NCBI RefSeq assembly: GCF_947648125.1
Contig: NZ_CANSMR010000024.1
Coordinates: forward strand, 1-64,000
Length of the DNA: 64,000 bases
Direction of reading: 5' to 3'
Origin: an uncultured Bradyrhizobium sp.
GTDB lineage: Bacteria; Pseudomonadota; Alphaproteobacteria; Rhizobiales; Xanthobacteraceae
Shown: positions 53,060 to 63,700 of the stretch, one piece after another
Layout of the letters: each line of letters opens with the position of its first letter
Position numbering within the stretch: the stretch's first letter is position 1
Notes under the pieces: generated by a model
Told to the model about the DNA's origin: nothing
The model's input: the letters and a program-made list of their open reading frames with translations, nothing else
Database searches by the model: none
Translations under genes and position numbers: made by a program

Positions 53060-53923
53060 CTACGCCGCCTTTGCCTGCACGCTCTCGCAATACTCCGCCA
53101 GCCGATCCGCCAGCCGCAGCGTTGCTGGGCTGGCTCCGGGGGTGGCGACAAGGGCGACGTCGGTCCGCTCGATCGGCGCAAAGCCATCCTTCGCCGTCAG
53201 CACGCGATGCTCGGCCTGGATCGACATTTCCGAAAGAATGCTCAAGCCCAGGCCCGCGGCGACCGCGGCCTGGATGCCGGCGAGGCTGGAGGAGGTGTAG
53301 GCCATGTGCCAGTTGCGGCCGGCGCGCTCCAGCGCATGGATGGCATGGGCGCGATAGAGGCAGCCCGAGCCGAAGCCGATCAGCGGCACCGAGCCGGTCG
53401 TCGTGTCGCGCGGATGGCTCTTGCTGGTGACCCAGTGCACCCGCTCCGGCCACACCGCGATGCCGCCCTTTTCGCTGGCGGCGCGCTTGATCAGCGCGAG
53501 GTCGAGGTCGCCGCGCTCCAGATCGCGGTACAGGAACAGGCTCTGGCCCGAGCGCACGTCGAGCCGCAGAGTCGGATGGCTGCGCGCGAAGGTCGCAAGC
53601 AGTCTCGTCAGCCGGTAGGCGGCAAAATCCTCGGTGATGCCGATCCGGATCGCGCCTTCGCTGCCGGGGCGCGAGAGCACGTCGTGGGCTTCTTCCGCGA
53701 GGGACAATAGCCGCCGCGCATAGGTCAGCAGCCGCTCGCCGGCCTCCGTCGGGGTGACGTCCTTGCCGCTGCGGATCAGGAGAGGCTGGCCGACATCCTC
53801 CTCCAGACGCTTGATCTGCTGGCTCACCGTCGATTGCGTGCGGTGGACGCGCTCTCCGGCGCGGGTGAAGCCGCCGGCATCGACCACCGAGACGAAACTG
53901 CGCAACAGCTCCAGGTCGAGCAT
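53060..53923 (-). CDS. LysR-family transcriptional regulator
   Basis: A 287-residue LysR regulator. The HTH is at residues 1-60 (LELLRSFVSVVDAGGFTRAGERVHRTQSTVSQQIKRLE, shortened) and the effector domain is from about 88 (GAIRIGITEDFAAYRLTRLL). ATG 53923 is preferred to 53935 because GGAGG then lies 5 bp upstream. It diverges from the EamA transporter gene, 98 bp away, and probably controls it. No clear T-N11-A dyad was singled out. Confidence 0.9.
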   Translation of the reverse strand: MLDLELLRSFVSVVDAGGFTRAGERVHRTQSTVSQQIKRLEEDVGQPLLIRSGKDVTPTEAGERLLTYARRLLSLAEEAHDVLSRPGSEGAIRIGITEDFAAYRLTRLLATFARSHPTLRLDVRSGQSLFLYRDLERGDLDLALIKRAASEKGGIAVWPERVHWVTSKSHPRDTTTGSVPLIGFGSGCLYRAHAIHALERAGRNWHMAYTSSSLAGIQAAVAAGLGLSILSEMSIQAEHRVLTAKDGFAPIERTDVALVATPGASPATLRLADRLAEYCESVQAKAA

Positions 53924-54021
53924 CGCAGCCTCCATTCATAAATCCACTGGATACTAGTCTATCATTTAATTTCCAAATGACAAGGCGCGGGCCTAGGTCA
54001 TGGGGCGAAGGAGAAACTGCC

Positions 54022-54963
54022 ATGTCCTCTGCAAGCTCGCCCGCCGCAACCTCGATGTCCGTCCCCGGCACCCGCTTCAATACTCTGCCGCTGCTGATCG
54101 CCCTGTTCTGCCTGCTCTGGAGCTACGCCTTCGTCGCCGGCAAGATCGGTGTCACCGATTGCCCGCCGCTGATCCTGCTCGCCGCGCGATTTTCGATCGC
54201 CGGCGTCCTGATCCTCGGCATTTCCTGGCTGCGCCGGGATCACTGGGATCTCACCTGGCGCGATGCGGCGGTGTTCGCCGTGATCGGCGTCGCCAACAAT
54301 GCGCTCTATCTTGGCCTCGGCTACACCGGCCTGAAGACGGTCTCGGCCGGCCTCGGCGCGCTGATCGTCTCGGCCAATCCGGTGTTCACCGCCATGCTGG
54401 CCGCGCTGTTCCTCGGCGAGAGCATGACCCTGCGCAAGGTGGTTGGTCTCGTGCTCGGCATCGTCGGCGTCGCCTTCATCGTCTGGCATCGCATGAAGGT
54501 CGGTACCGATAGTCCGCACGGCATACTCTTCACATTGGCTTCGCTGGCCTCGATCGTCGCCGGCACCGTCCTGTTCAAGCTGCTGGCGCCGAAGGGCAGC
54601 CTGTGGATCGGCAACGGCATCCAGAACATCGCCGGCGGCCTCGCGGTGATGCCGTTCGCCTTCACGCTCTCCAGCGTCGGCGACATCGTGCCGAGCATGC
54701 GGCTCGCCGGTGCCTTCGCCTTCCTCGTGCTCGGCGGTTCGATTCTCGCTTATCTGCTCTGGTTTCACCTCCTGAAAGTGTGTGGTGCGACCGCCGCAAG
54801 CGCCTATCACTTCCTGATGCCGCCGCTCGGCATGCTGTTCGCCTATCTCGTGCTCGGCGAGCATGTCGAATTTCGTGATCTGCTCGGGATCGTTCCGGTC
54901 GCGCTCGGCATTTACCTGGTGACCCGCCCCGCCGCGGTTTCGCCCAAGAGGAGTGTGACGTGA
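54022..54963 (+). CDS. DMT-superfamily transporter (EamA)
   Basis: A 313-residue 10-helix permease of two EamA repeats. The first starts LLIALFCLLWSYAFVAGKIG and the second near HGILFTLASLASIVAGTVLF, and HFLMPPLGMLFAYLVLGEHV is the typical ninth-helix region. Such proteins export amino acids or metabolites. ATG 54022 has AAGGAGA upstream. The MBL-fold gene follows with a 4-bp overlap (GTGA), forming an operon under the divergent LysR protein. Confidence 0.9.
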   Translation: MSSASSPAATSMSVPGTRFNTLPLLIALFCLLWSYAFVAGKIGVTDCPPLILLAARFSIAGVLILGISWLRRDHWDLTWRDAAVFAVIGVANNALYLGLGYTGLKTVSAGLGALIVSANPVFTAMLAALFLGESMTLRKVVGLVLGIVGVAFIVWHRMKVGTDSPHGILFTLASLASIVAGTVLFKLLAPKGSLWIGNGIQNIAGGLAVMPFAFTLSSVGDIVPSMRLAGAFAFLVLGGSILAYLLWFHLLKVCGATAASAYHFLMPPLGMLFAYLVLGEHVEFRDLLGIVPVALGIYLVTRPAAVSPKRSVT

Positions 54964-55724
54964 GCATCACCATTACCCTGATCGGAGGCCCGACCGCCCT
55001 GATCGAGATCGACGAGTTCCGCCTGCTTACCGATCCGACCTTCGATGCGCCCGGCGACTATCAACTGCCGCAGGTGAAACTGGAGAAGCTGACCGGACCC
55101 GCGCTCAGCGCGCGTGATGTCGGCGAAATCGACGCGGTGCTGCTGAGCCATGACCAGCATTCGGACAATCTCGATCATTCCGGCCGGGATTTCCTCAAAG
55201 GCGCGAAGCGCGTGCTGACGACGGAGGCCGGCGCCAAGCGGCTCGGCGGCAACGCCGAGGGTTTTGCGCCCTGGGCCTCGACCACACTGACGAAGCGCGG
55301 CCGGACGCTCACCGTCACCGCGACGCCGGCACGGCACGGGCCCGCGGGCATCGAGCCATTGTCCGGCGACGTCATCGGGTTCGTTCTGGAGCAGGCCAAG
55401 CCCAACCGTCCGGTCTATGTCAGCGGCGACACCACCTGGTTCGACGGTGTCGCCGAGGTCGCGCGGCGCTTTGCCTGCGGCGTGGTGCTGCCGTTCGCGG
55501 GCGCGGCGCAAACCCGCGGCCCGTTCCATCTCACCATGGACACCAACGACACGATCGAGACCGCGCGCGCCTTTGCGGACGCCGTTATCGTGCCCGTGCA
55601 TACCGACGGCTGGGCGCATTTCCGGCAGAACGCGAGTGACCTGCGCGCAAGCTTCGATACGCTCGGCTTCGGCCGCCGTCTGCGCATCCTCGAGCCCGGC
55701 ATCGCCACGGTCATCGAGTCGTAA
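54960..55724 (+). CDS. MBL-fold hydrolase, UlaG-like
   Basis: A 254-residue protein starting at GTG 54960 with AAGAGGAG upstream and overlapping the EamA stop. The core is ITLIGGPTALIEIDEFRLLTDPTF and the metal motif LLSHDQHSDNLDHSG, the shortened H-x-x-x-H-x-D form seen in UlaG/RomA-like proteins. Later histidines are in ATPARHGPAG and VPVHTDGW. It may open a lactone or phosphate ester exported or imported by the coupled EamA protein; the substrate is unknown. Confidence 0.85.
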   Translation: MSITITLIGGPTALIEIDEFRLLTDPTFDAPGDYQLPQVKLEKLTGPALSARDVGEIDAVLLSHDQHSDNLDHSGRDFLKGAKRVLTTEAGAKRLGGNAEGFAPWASTTLTKRGRTLTVTATPARHGPAGIEPLSGDVIGFVLEQAKPNRPVYVSGDTTWFDGVAEVARRFACGVVLPFAGAAQTRGPFHLTMDTNDTIETARAFADAVIVPVHTDGWAHFRQNASDLRASFDTLGFGRRLRILEPGIATVIES

Positions 55725-55727
55725 TCA

Positions 55728-56210
55728 TCAGAACAGCGAGCTGTCGATCTTTGTCGTCGATTTGACCTTCCGCAGGATGATGGTCGTGCGGTAGCTCGCG
55801 ATATCGGTGTCCGGATGCATCAGGCGGTCGAGGATGAATGATTGATAGCGGGCGAGATCTGAGGACACGACCCGCAGCGCGTAATCCCAATCACCGGCAA
55901 TCATGCAGCATTCGACGACCTCCGGAAGACCGATCACCTTCTTCTCGAAGCGCGCGAAGGATTCCCTGTTCTGCTGTTTGAGGCGGACCTCGACGATCAC
56001 GTCGAAGCCAAGTCCAATTCGTGCAGGGTCCACGAGCGCCACATAAGAATTGATGACGCCGGTCTCTTCCAGGGTCCGGACACGTCGCATGCACGGGGCA
56101 GACGAGAGGCCGATCCGTTCGGCCAGCTCGAGATTGGTGATGCGCCCCTCGACCTGCAGCACGTCGAGGATCTTTCGGTCGATCTCGTCGATCACGATTG
56201 TGGTTCCCAT
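55728..56210 (-). CDS. Lrp/AsnC-family transcriptional regulator
   Basis: A 160-residue regulator with an N-terminal HTH (IDRKILDVLQVEGRITNLELAERIGLSSAPCMRRVRTLEETGVI, cited in part) and a C-terminal RAM domain (VEVRLKQQNRESFARFEKKV, VSSDLARYQSFILDRLMH). Lrp proteins sense amino acids. It diverges from the class III aminotransferase gene 135 bp away, so its ligand is probably that enzyme's substrate or product. Confidence 0.92.
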   Translation of the reverse strand: MGTTIVIDEIDRKILDVLQVEGRITNLELAERIGLSSAPCMRRVRTLEETGVINSYVALVDPARIGLGFDVIVEVRLKQQNRESFARFEKKVIGLPEVVECCMIAGDWDYALRVVSSDLARYQSFILDRLMHPDTDIASYRTTIILRKVKSTTKIDSSLF

Positions 56211-56243
56211 TTCTTTCGCATTTTTCGCTCTTTGCGCAATTGA

Positions 56244-57654
<1,411 letters not shown>

Positions 57655-57656
<2 letters not shown>

Positions 57657-57754
57657 AGCCCCGTTCCGATTGAATCGGAACGGGGCTCTAGATTCTTGTT
57701 TTGACGCGTTTTCTTCACGCGAAACGGTATCCACTTCGCTCGAAAACGCTCTAG
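57655..57754. repeat. Palindromic repeat (AGAGCCCCGTTCCGATT family)
   Basis: GAGCCCCGTTCCGATT and AATCGGAACGGGGCTC make a 16-bp perfect stem with a tiny loop at 57656-57689, followed by a second part with the CGTTTTC/GAAAACG motif and a CTCTAG end. It lies between the convergent aminotransferase and TIGR02186 genes. I recall near-identical elements in other Bradyrhizobium genomes. Confidence 0.8.
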
Positions 57755-57755
57755 A

Positions 57756-58538
57756 TCAATCCTTCCGGAAGACGATCGAAGCCATCCACCCGGTCATCAG
57801 CGCCATGAACGCGGTGACGAGGCCGTAGACCAGGCCGTTCTGGCGCGCGGTGGTGGCGACGAACTGCTCGAAGCCGATCTTGACGATCTCGAACGCGCTA
57901 TCGGTCTTGGTCACCAGCGCGCCGTCGGAAAACAGCTTGATCTCGACATTGTAGGTGCCGATCGGCACCTCCGCCGGCAGCGGAATGCCGGTGCGAAATA
58001 AAGTGGGCGTCAGGAACGTCACTGCCGAGGTCGCCTCGCGGTACAGCCCGTGTTCGGAACGCAGTCGGACGAAGGCGCTGCGGAAAGGATCGTTCGGCAC
58101 CACGTCGGCAAAGTCGGGCCCGACCCGCTGCATCAAGAGCACGTTGTTGAGCCCGAGCTGTTGCCGCCGCTGCACCTCCGGCGAGGCGATCTGCTCGAAC
58201 GGACGATTGGAGAACAGCGCGAGATAGCCCGGCACCTGCAGGAACTGTCGCGAGTCGGTGTTGATCCAGATGCCGAACTTGCGCTCCTTGCGCCGCGTCA
58301 CCATGTCGGCGCGCGGGCCCGACACCGTGACGACGAGATCGTAATTGCCTCGGTTTGCAGGTGTCTTGTCGTCCTTCTCGACCGAGCCGAACAGCACGAG
58401 CTCGCCGCCGGAATAATTCGGCGTCACGGTGACGCGGTGGTTGGAGACCGACACGATCAGCCGCTCGGCGCGCGCGGGTGCGGCCGCCACGCTGGCGGCG
58501 ACGAGACCCATGATCGCAAGCGGCGTGCGCCACCTCAT
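57756..58538 (-). CDS. TIGR02186-family transmembrane protein
   Basis: A 260-residue protein with a signal peptide (LAIMGLVAASVAAAPARA), a periplasmic beta-rich domain beginning ERLIVSVSNHRVTVTPNYSGGELVLFG (cited in part) and one C-terminal membrane helix (GLVYGLVTAFMALMTGWMASIVF, cited in part). I recognise the TIGR02186 pattern, a family found next to TauE/SafE permeases. Its ATG overlaps the TauE stop (ATGA), so the two are coupled and likely function together in sulfur-compound transport. Confidence 0.8.
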   Translation of the reverse strand: MRWRTPLAIMGLVAASVAAAPARAERLIVSVSNHRVTVTPNYSGGELVLFGSVEKDDKTPANRGNYDLVVTVSGPRADMVTRRKERKFGIWINTDSRQFLQVPGYLALFSNRPFEQIASPEVQRRQQLGLNNVLLMQRVGPDFADVVPNDPFRSAFVRLRSEHGLYREATSAVTFLTPTLFRTGIPLPAEVPIGTYNVEIKLFSDGALVTKTDSAFEIVKIGFEQFVATTARQNGLVYGLVTAFMALMTGWMASIVFRKD

Positions 58539-59491
58539 GGCGGGGCTCCGCCGGTTTCGCGGATGCTGAACAGGTCCTGCGGCCGGATCACCAGCTCGAC
58601 CGCAAAGCGGATGCCGACCGCGAGCACGAGCAGGCCGAGCAAGAGGCGCAGATGCTCGCCGCGGATCTTCTGGCCGGCGCGGGCGCCGAACTGCGCGCCG
58701 GTGACGCCGCCGATCATCAGGATCAGCGCCAGCACGGCGTCGACCAGATGGTTGGTCGCCGCGTGCAGCATGGTCGCGAACACCATGGTGACGAGGGTGA
58801 GCACCATCGAGGTGCCGATCACGGTCGAGGTCGGCACCCGCAGCACATAGATCATCAGCGGCACCAGGATGAAGCCGCCGCCGATCCCCATCACCGCGCC
58901 GATGAAGCCGATCACGAGACCGACCACGACGACCGGGATGACCGAGAGATAGATCTTGGAGCGCTTGAAGCGCAGCTTCAGCGGCAGGCCGTGGATCCAG
59001 CCATGGCTGCCGGGCTTGCGCAGCGTGACCGGGCCGCCGCGCCGGGAACGCAGCATCGCGCGCAGGCCTTCCCAGAACATCAGTCCGCCGACCGTGGTCA
59101 GCAGGATGACGTAGGACAGCGCGATCATCAGGTCGAGCTGGCCGAGCGAGCGCAGGAAGGTGAAGGTCCACACCCCGAGCGCGGTGCCGATCGTGCCGCC
59201 GACCAGCAGCACTGCCGCCAGCAGCGGATCGATCGCGCGCCGGCGCCAATACGAGATCGCGCCGGAGAATGAGGAGGCCGCGATGTGGCTCGCAACCGAG
59301 GCAACCGCGACCGCGGGCGCGATGCCAACGAAGATCAGCAGCGGCGTCATCAGGAAGCCACCGCCGATCCCGAACATGCCGGAGACGAATCCAACCGCCG
59401 CGCCCATCGCCAGGATGAGGAAGACATTGACCGGAATGTCGGCGATCGGGAGGTAGAGCTGCACGCGCGTCGCTTCTTGTCGGTTCGCCAC
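58535..59491 (-). CDS. TauE/SafE-family sulfite/anion exporter
   Basis: A 318-residue permease with about eight helices in two repeats. The hallmarks are GFVSGMFGIGGGFLMTPLLIF in the first and GFIGAVMGIGGGFILVPLMIY in the second, each with the Gly-rich pore turn. TauE/SafE proteins export sulfite, sulfoacetate or related anions. It is followed with overlap by the TIGR02186 gene. Upstream is a gap of about 300 bp with only a palindromic repeat. Confidence 0.9.
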   Translation of the reverse strand: MANRQEATRVQLYLPIADIPVNVFLILAMGAAVGFVSGMFGIGGGFLMTPLLIFVGIAPAVAVASVASHIAASSFSGAISYWRRRAIDPLLAAVLLVGGTIGTALGVWTFTFLRSLGQLDLMIALSYVILLTTVGGLMFWEGLRAMLRSRRGGPVTLRKPGSHGWIHGLPLKLRFKRSKIYLSVIPVVVVGLVIGFIGAVMGIGGGFILVPLMIYVLRVPTSTVIGTSMVLTLVTMVFATMLHAATNHLVDAVLALILMIGGVTGAQFGARAGQKIRGEHLRLLLGLLVLAVGIRFAVELVIRPQDLFSIRETGGAPP

Positions 59492-59736
59492 GTGCTGGGG
59501 CGCAAGGCCGCATCACGGCGTGATGTCGTTCTGGTCGGGCATTCTCCGGCTGAACGAATCCGGTCGGCGCGCAAGAAGCAGGCGAACGCGGGTCGATTGC
59601 CACGTTCTTGCATAACCGAAATCGGCGAGGGGAGGGACTAAAGATTCCGCCTCGGGTGGCATTTTTCGCCGCACGTGGCCGCCCTGCTGCGGACGTGGTT
59701 GATAATTCAGATTAATGACGCCGGTGTCAGCCTGTT

Positions 59737-59787
59737 TGAGCATGATCTTTTCGGAAAACCGCTCCGCACTTTTCCGGATCATGCTTT
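59737..59787. repeat. Palindromic repeat (AGCATGATC family)
   Basis: AGCATGATCTTTTCGGAAAA and CTTTTCCGGATCATGCT pair around a short loop of CCGCTCCGCA. The element touches the stop codon of the ClpP-like gene at 59786. The 59492-59736 stretch before it shows nothing I can name. Confidence 0.75.
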
Positions 59788-60658
59788 AGGGCCGATCGAC
59801 CGGCTTGGTGACCAAGTTCAGCGCGAGCGCTTCCTTCGGGCTCAACCAGCGGATATCCGAGGTCTGCGACATCGCTTCCACGATCCCGGAGGAGACGCCC
59901 ATCTTGGTCATGTAGCCGAGCACCATGCCCTGGATGCGTTGTGCCTCGGCGAGCGGATCGCTGACCGGTGTGCTGGTCGTGAAGCGATGCACGCCGAGCC
60001 GCGAGCCCGCAATGCCGTAGCGGGTCTGGCCGCCGGCATAGACCAGCACACAGGCGCTGGCGCAGGCGGCCGGGCGGAGCTTGCCCGATGCGTCTGATGT
60101 GGCGACGGCGGTGACGAGCCCATGGGTGCGGATGACCTCGCCCATGATCGCGGCCTGGTTCAGCGCACCGCCCTGCGACGAGAGCAGCACGGCATCACCA
60201 GGTGCGAGACGCGCCTCGCTCAGCCGGTCGCGGAACCAGCTCGCGCTGGCCGAGCCGATCTTGCCGCTGATCGCAAGCGCACGCCGGCCGTGGCCCGACC
60301 CGTCGATGTCGACATCTGAAATCACCGCCGAATTCATGCTCGCCGCGATATAGGTCTCGCGCCAGAAGTCCCAGGCACCCGGCCTCGACAGGTCGCGGTA
60401 GGCCTGAATGGCGACGCTCGACAGCAGCAGCACGAAGATGATCACGGACCAGAGCGAGAACCGGAAGGTGCGGGGCGGCGATGCTGCGTTCTCTTGCGGG
60501 CGCGGAGGAGAAGGCGGAGCCTTGGGAGGCGCGGCAAACGGCGACGGCCTCTCGCGCGGCGGCGCGACGCGGGGTCCGGTCGGCGACGAACGATGGCCCG
60601 TTCCATCATCCTGACGATCGTCGACAGACAAGCCTGCCCTCCGGAACGCATGCGCCAT
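59786..60658 (-). CDS. Membrane-anchored ClpP-fold (COG3904-type) protein
   Basis: A 290-residue protein. A Pro-rich cytoplasmic N-terminus of about 65 residues is followed by one membrane helix (FSLWSVIIFVLLLSSVAIQA). The periplasmic domain has GKIGSASASWFRDRL, VLLSSQGGALNQAAIMGEVIRTHGL and ACASACVLVYAGG, the Ser-containing turn of ClpP/crotonase-like proteins, then RLGVHRFTT with the histidine. It is a probable serine peptidase-like protein of unknown substrate and a longer relative of the product at 32104-32580. The start is uncertain; only the anchor onward is secure. Confidence 0.7.
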   Translation of the reverse strand: MAHAFRRAGLSVDDRQDDGTGHRSSPTGPRVAPPRERPSPFAAPPKAPPSPPRPQENAASPPRTFRFSLWSVIIFVLLLSSVAIQAYRDLSRPGAWDFWRETYIAASMNSAVISDVDIDGSGHGRRALAISGKIGSASASWFRDRLSEARLAPGDAVLLSSQGGALNQAAIMGEVIRTHGLVTAVATSDASGKLRPAACASACVLVYAGGQTRYGIAGSRLGVHRFTTSTPVSDPLAEAQRIQGMVLGYMTKMGVSSGIVEAMSQTSDIRWLSPKEALALNLVTKPVDRP

Positions 60659-60756
60659 TGGCGCTGGGATATGCGCCTGTCTACACGGCGGAAGGGCGGA
60701 GGGCTAGGACGGCGGCGCCGTCAAGGCGCCGCAGCTGTTTTCAAATAAGTGAGATA

Positions 60757-63700
60757 TCAGTGTGCGGCCAGAGCCGCAGTCCGCTTCGACGGTGGCTTGA
60801 CGGACTTCGCCGCCGCGGGCTGCACGGGCGCGCCGTCCCAGCCGCCGGTCGGGGCCGGCACGTTGACCGCATCGCTCGGCTGCGGCTCGGGGGTAAAGGT
60901 CTGGATCGCAAGCTTCGCTGCAGCCAGCGACTGCGGGTCGAGCCGCTTGGCGATATCGTCGCGCTTGTGGCCGGCGTCGGCGTCGCCCTGCGCGGCGGCG
61001 AGGCTGAACCACTTGAACGACTCGGCGAGGTTCTGTTCGACCCCGATGCCGCGGGCATAGAGGATGCCGAGGTTGACCTGGCTGTCCGCGACGCCGCGAT
61101 CGGCGGCCTTGCGGAACCACTGCGCGGCGCTCTTGTAGTCGGCGCCCTTGCCGCCGCCATCGGCGTCGAGCACGGCGAGGTTATGCATCGCCTTGGCGTT
61201 GCCGCGCTCGGCGGCCTGCACGTAGTAGCGCCGTGCGACATCGAAATCGCGCTTCACGCTGAGGCCCTTCTCGTAGAAGGTGCCGAGCCGGAACATCGCG
61301 GGCACTACGCCGGCTTGTGCCGCGCGGCCATACCATTTGGCGGCTTCGTCGACATTGGCGGGCACGCCCTTGCCTTCGGCGAAGCGGACGCCGACCTCAT
61401 AGGCCGCGGCCGCATCGCCCTTGATCGCAGCCGTGCGCAGCGCCGGACCGCCGATCGCGTCGGGCAGCTTCTCGCCCCCCGGAATCTGGATCGTGGCAAG
61501 CTTGCCGCCGAGCGGCGGCGCGGTCGGAATCGTGCCGGTGATATCACTGGCGGCGGCGAGCGGTGCCGCAGCCGGCTCAGACGCCGCGGCGGGCGCGGGC
61601 GCCGATGGTATCGTCACCTGCGCGCTGTCGAGCGTGTTCGGCGCGGCCGTGTTGTTGGACTGGCGGCCGAGCGGGGTCGGCGAGGTCATCGACGGCCCGG
61701 GCACTGACGGCCCGGGTGCACTGGACGGCGCAGCCGGTGCCGGGGAAACAGAGTTCTCGGCGGGCGGCTGCACGGGCGGCGCGGCTGGCTCGCTGTGCTC
61801 GATCGCCGGCATCTGCGGCGCGGAGCTGGTGTCGAGCAGGTTCATCGCCATCTTGGCGGTCGAGAGCAGGATCACGACCACGCTCGCGCCGACCAGCAGC
61901 GAGCGGATCTTGGAGGTGATGGTCGACGGCTGGGCTTCGGGTGCGCCGGTCGCCGGCGCGCTGCCCTTAACGGCAGCGGCCTTCGCAGCCTTGTCGGCCT
62001 TTTCCTTGGCCTTGGCCGCGGCCTTGCTCGCTGCGCGCGCCGCCTTGTCGTTGACGGGTTGTGCGGCGGCGGCCTGCGCGGCGCGGCGCGCGGCGGCGAT
62101 GAAGCTCGAGGTCGACACCGGCTCCTTCTTGCCGGCAGGCAGGTCGCTGATCGCGCGCTCGGAATCCGCGATCCGCTCGGACGGCGACGCCGCGCGGCCC
62201 GAGGGGCGCGTACCCGGCTCGAGCGGATGATCCGGCGGCAGTTCCGGCGCGATCGCGCGTGCGGAGGCGGCATGCGGCTCGAGGATTTCGCTGATCGCGC
62301 GCGGTGGCAGCGGCGGCGGCGCGGCCTCGACCGGCTGCGCGGCATGGAATTCGCGCGGCGCGGACATGAAGTGCTCCTGCGCCAGCGCAGGATTGGGCAA
62401 TTCGGGCCGGTACGATTCAGGCCTGTACGATTCAGGTTGGGGCTGCGCGATCGGCTGCGGCATCGCCGCGCGCGGCATCTCCATCCGCGGCGCTTCCATC
62501 CGCGGTTCGACCGGCGCGGGGGCCGGCGGCGGCGCGGTGCGCACCGTGCGCAGATCGTTCTCGATCATCGCCAGCCGATCGACGACATGGCCGAGCGTGT
62601 TGTGAACGGTCTCCAGCGAATCCTGGGTGCGGCGATCGGTCTCCGACTGGCTGAAGCGGATGTCGGACAGTTCGCGCTTCACCAGGTCGACGATGCCGCT
62701 GTCCATCATCGGCTGCGGCGAGGCGGTGTTGCGGGTGGCGTCGGCGAGTGAGGCGAGATGGGCGTGCTGGGCCTCGAGGTGCCGCATGATGTCATGCAGC
62801 CCTTCCTCGACCCGGCCGAGATTACCGGAGCGCTGGTCGGCCGACTCCAGGCGCTCGAGCAGATACGAGACGCGCTGCTCGAGATGGGTGAACGCCGACG
62901 AGCTGTCATTGCCGACCTGCAGGCGGTCGATCCGCTCCGACAGCGAGCGCAGGGCGCCCTCGATGGCGTCGGTGTTGTCGTAGCCGGCCGGCCGCTCGCG
63001 GGTCTCCAGCGTCAAGGCCAATGCGGCAATGCGCTGCTCGATCCCGGCGAAGGCATCGACGTGGGACTCGGCCCGCGACATCTGCGACAGCTGGTCGACT
63101 TTGGCGGCCAGCGCATGCACGTCCCCGGAGAGCTGCAGCAGCGCGTCGTTGGAGGCGACATTGGAGACGATGGCGCGCAGCGCCGCGATCGCGCTCTCGA
63201 GCTGATGCACCGTCGACGGATCGTCGTTGGCGCGCAGGATCATGTCGAGCTTGGCGCCGAGATTGCGGATCGCCTCGTCGTAGCCGGTGAGCTGCTCGGC
63301 GGGCGTCAGCGTGCGCAGCGCCTCGCGGATTTCCGACAGCGCGCGTTCGATGCCGGTGATGACCTGGGCTTGGTCGTGGCCTTGGCCGTTGCTGCTGTCC
63401 TGGCGGATCTCGTCGATCCGGTGATGCAGCGAGCGGATCTCGTTTTCGATCGATTCGATCGCCCGCCGCGGCATCGCCTCGGTGATCGCCTGGCGGATTT
63501 CGGCAAGCTCGCCGCGGAAGGCCGCGATCGATTGCTCGATATGATCGGGCCGCTGCAGCGCCTCGATCTGGCTCGTGATCTTGAGCAAATGCCGTTCGAG
63601 CGAGGAGAAGTCGGGCCCGGCCGGCGCAGCCGGCGGGGGCGGCGGCGTGTAGGCGGCCATCGGCGGCGCCGATTGCTGCATCGGCGGCGCGACGCGCGGC

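Noticed and set aside
58539-59603. Frame extending the TIGR02186 protein upstream to 59603
   Set aside because: It runs in another frame of the TauE/SafE gene; the signal peptide start at 58538 with an ATGA overlap is clear.
59513-59782. 89-residue minus-strand frame near the AGCATGATC repeat
   Set aside because: Its N-terminus is simply the translated palindromic repeat and the rest has no features.
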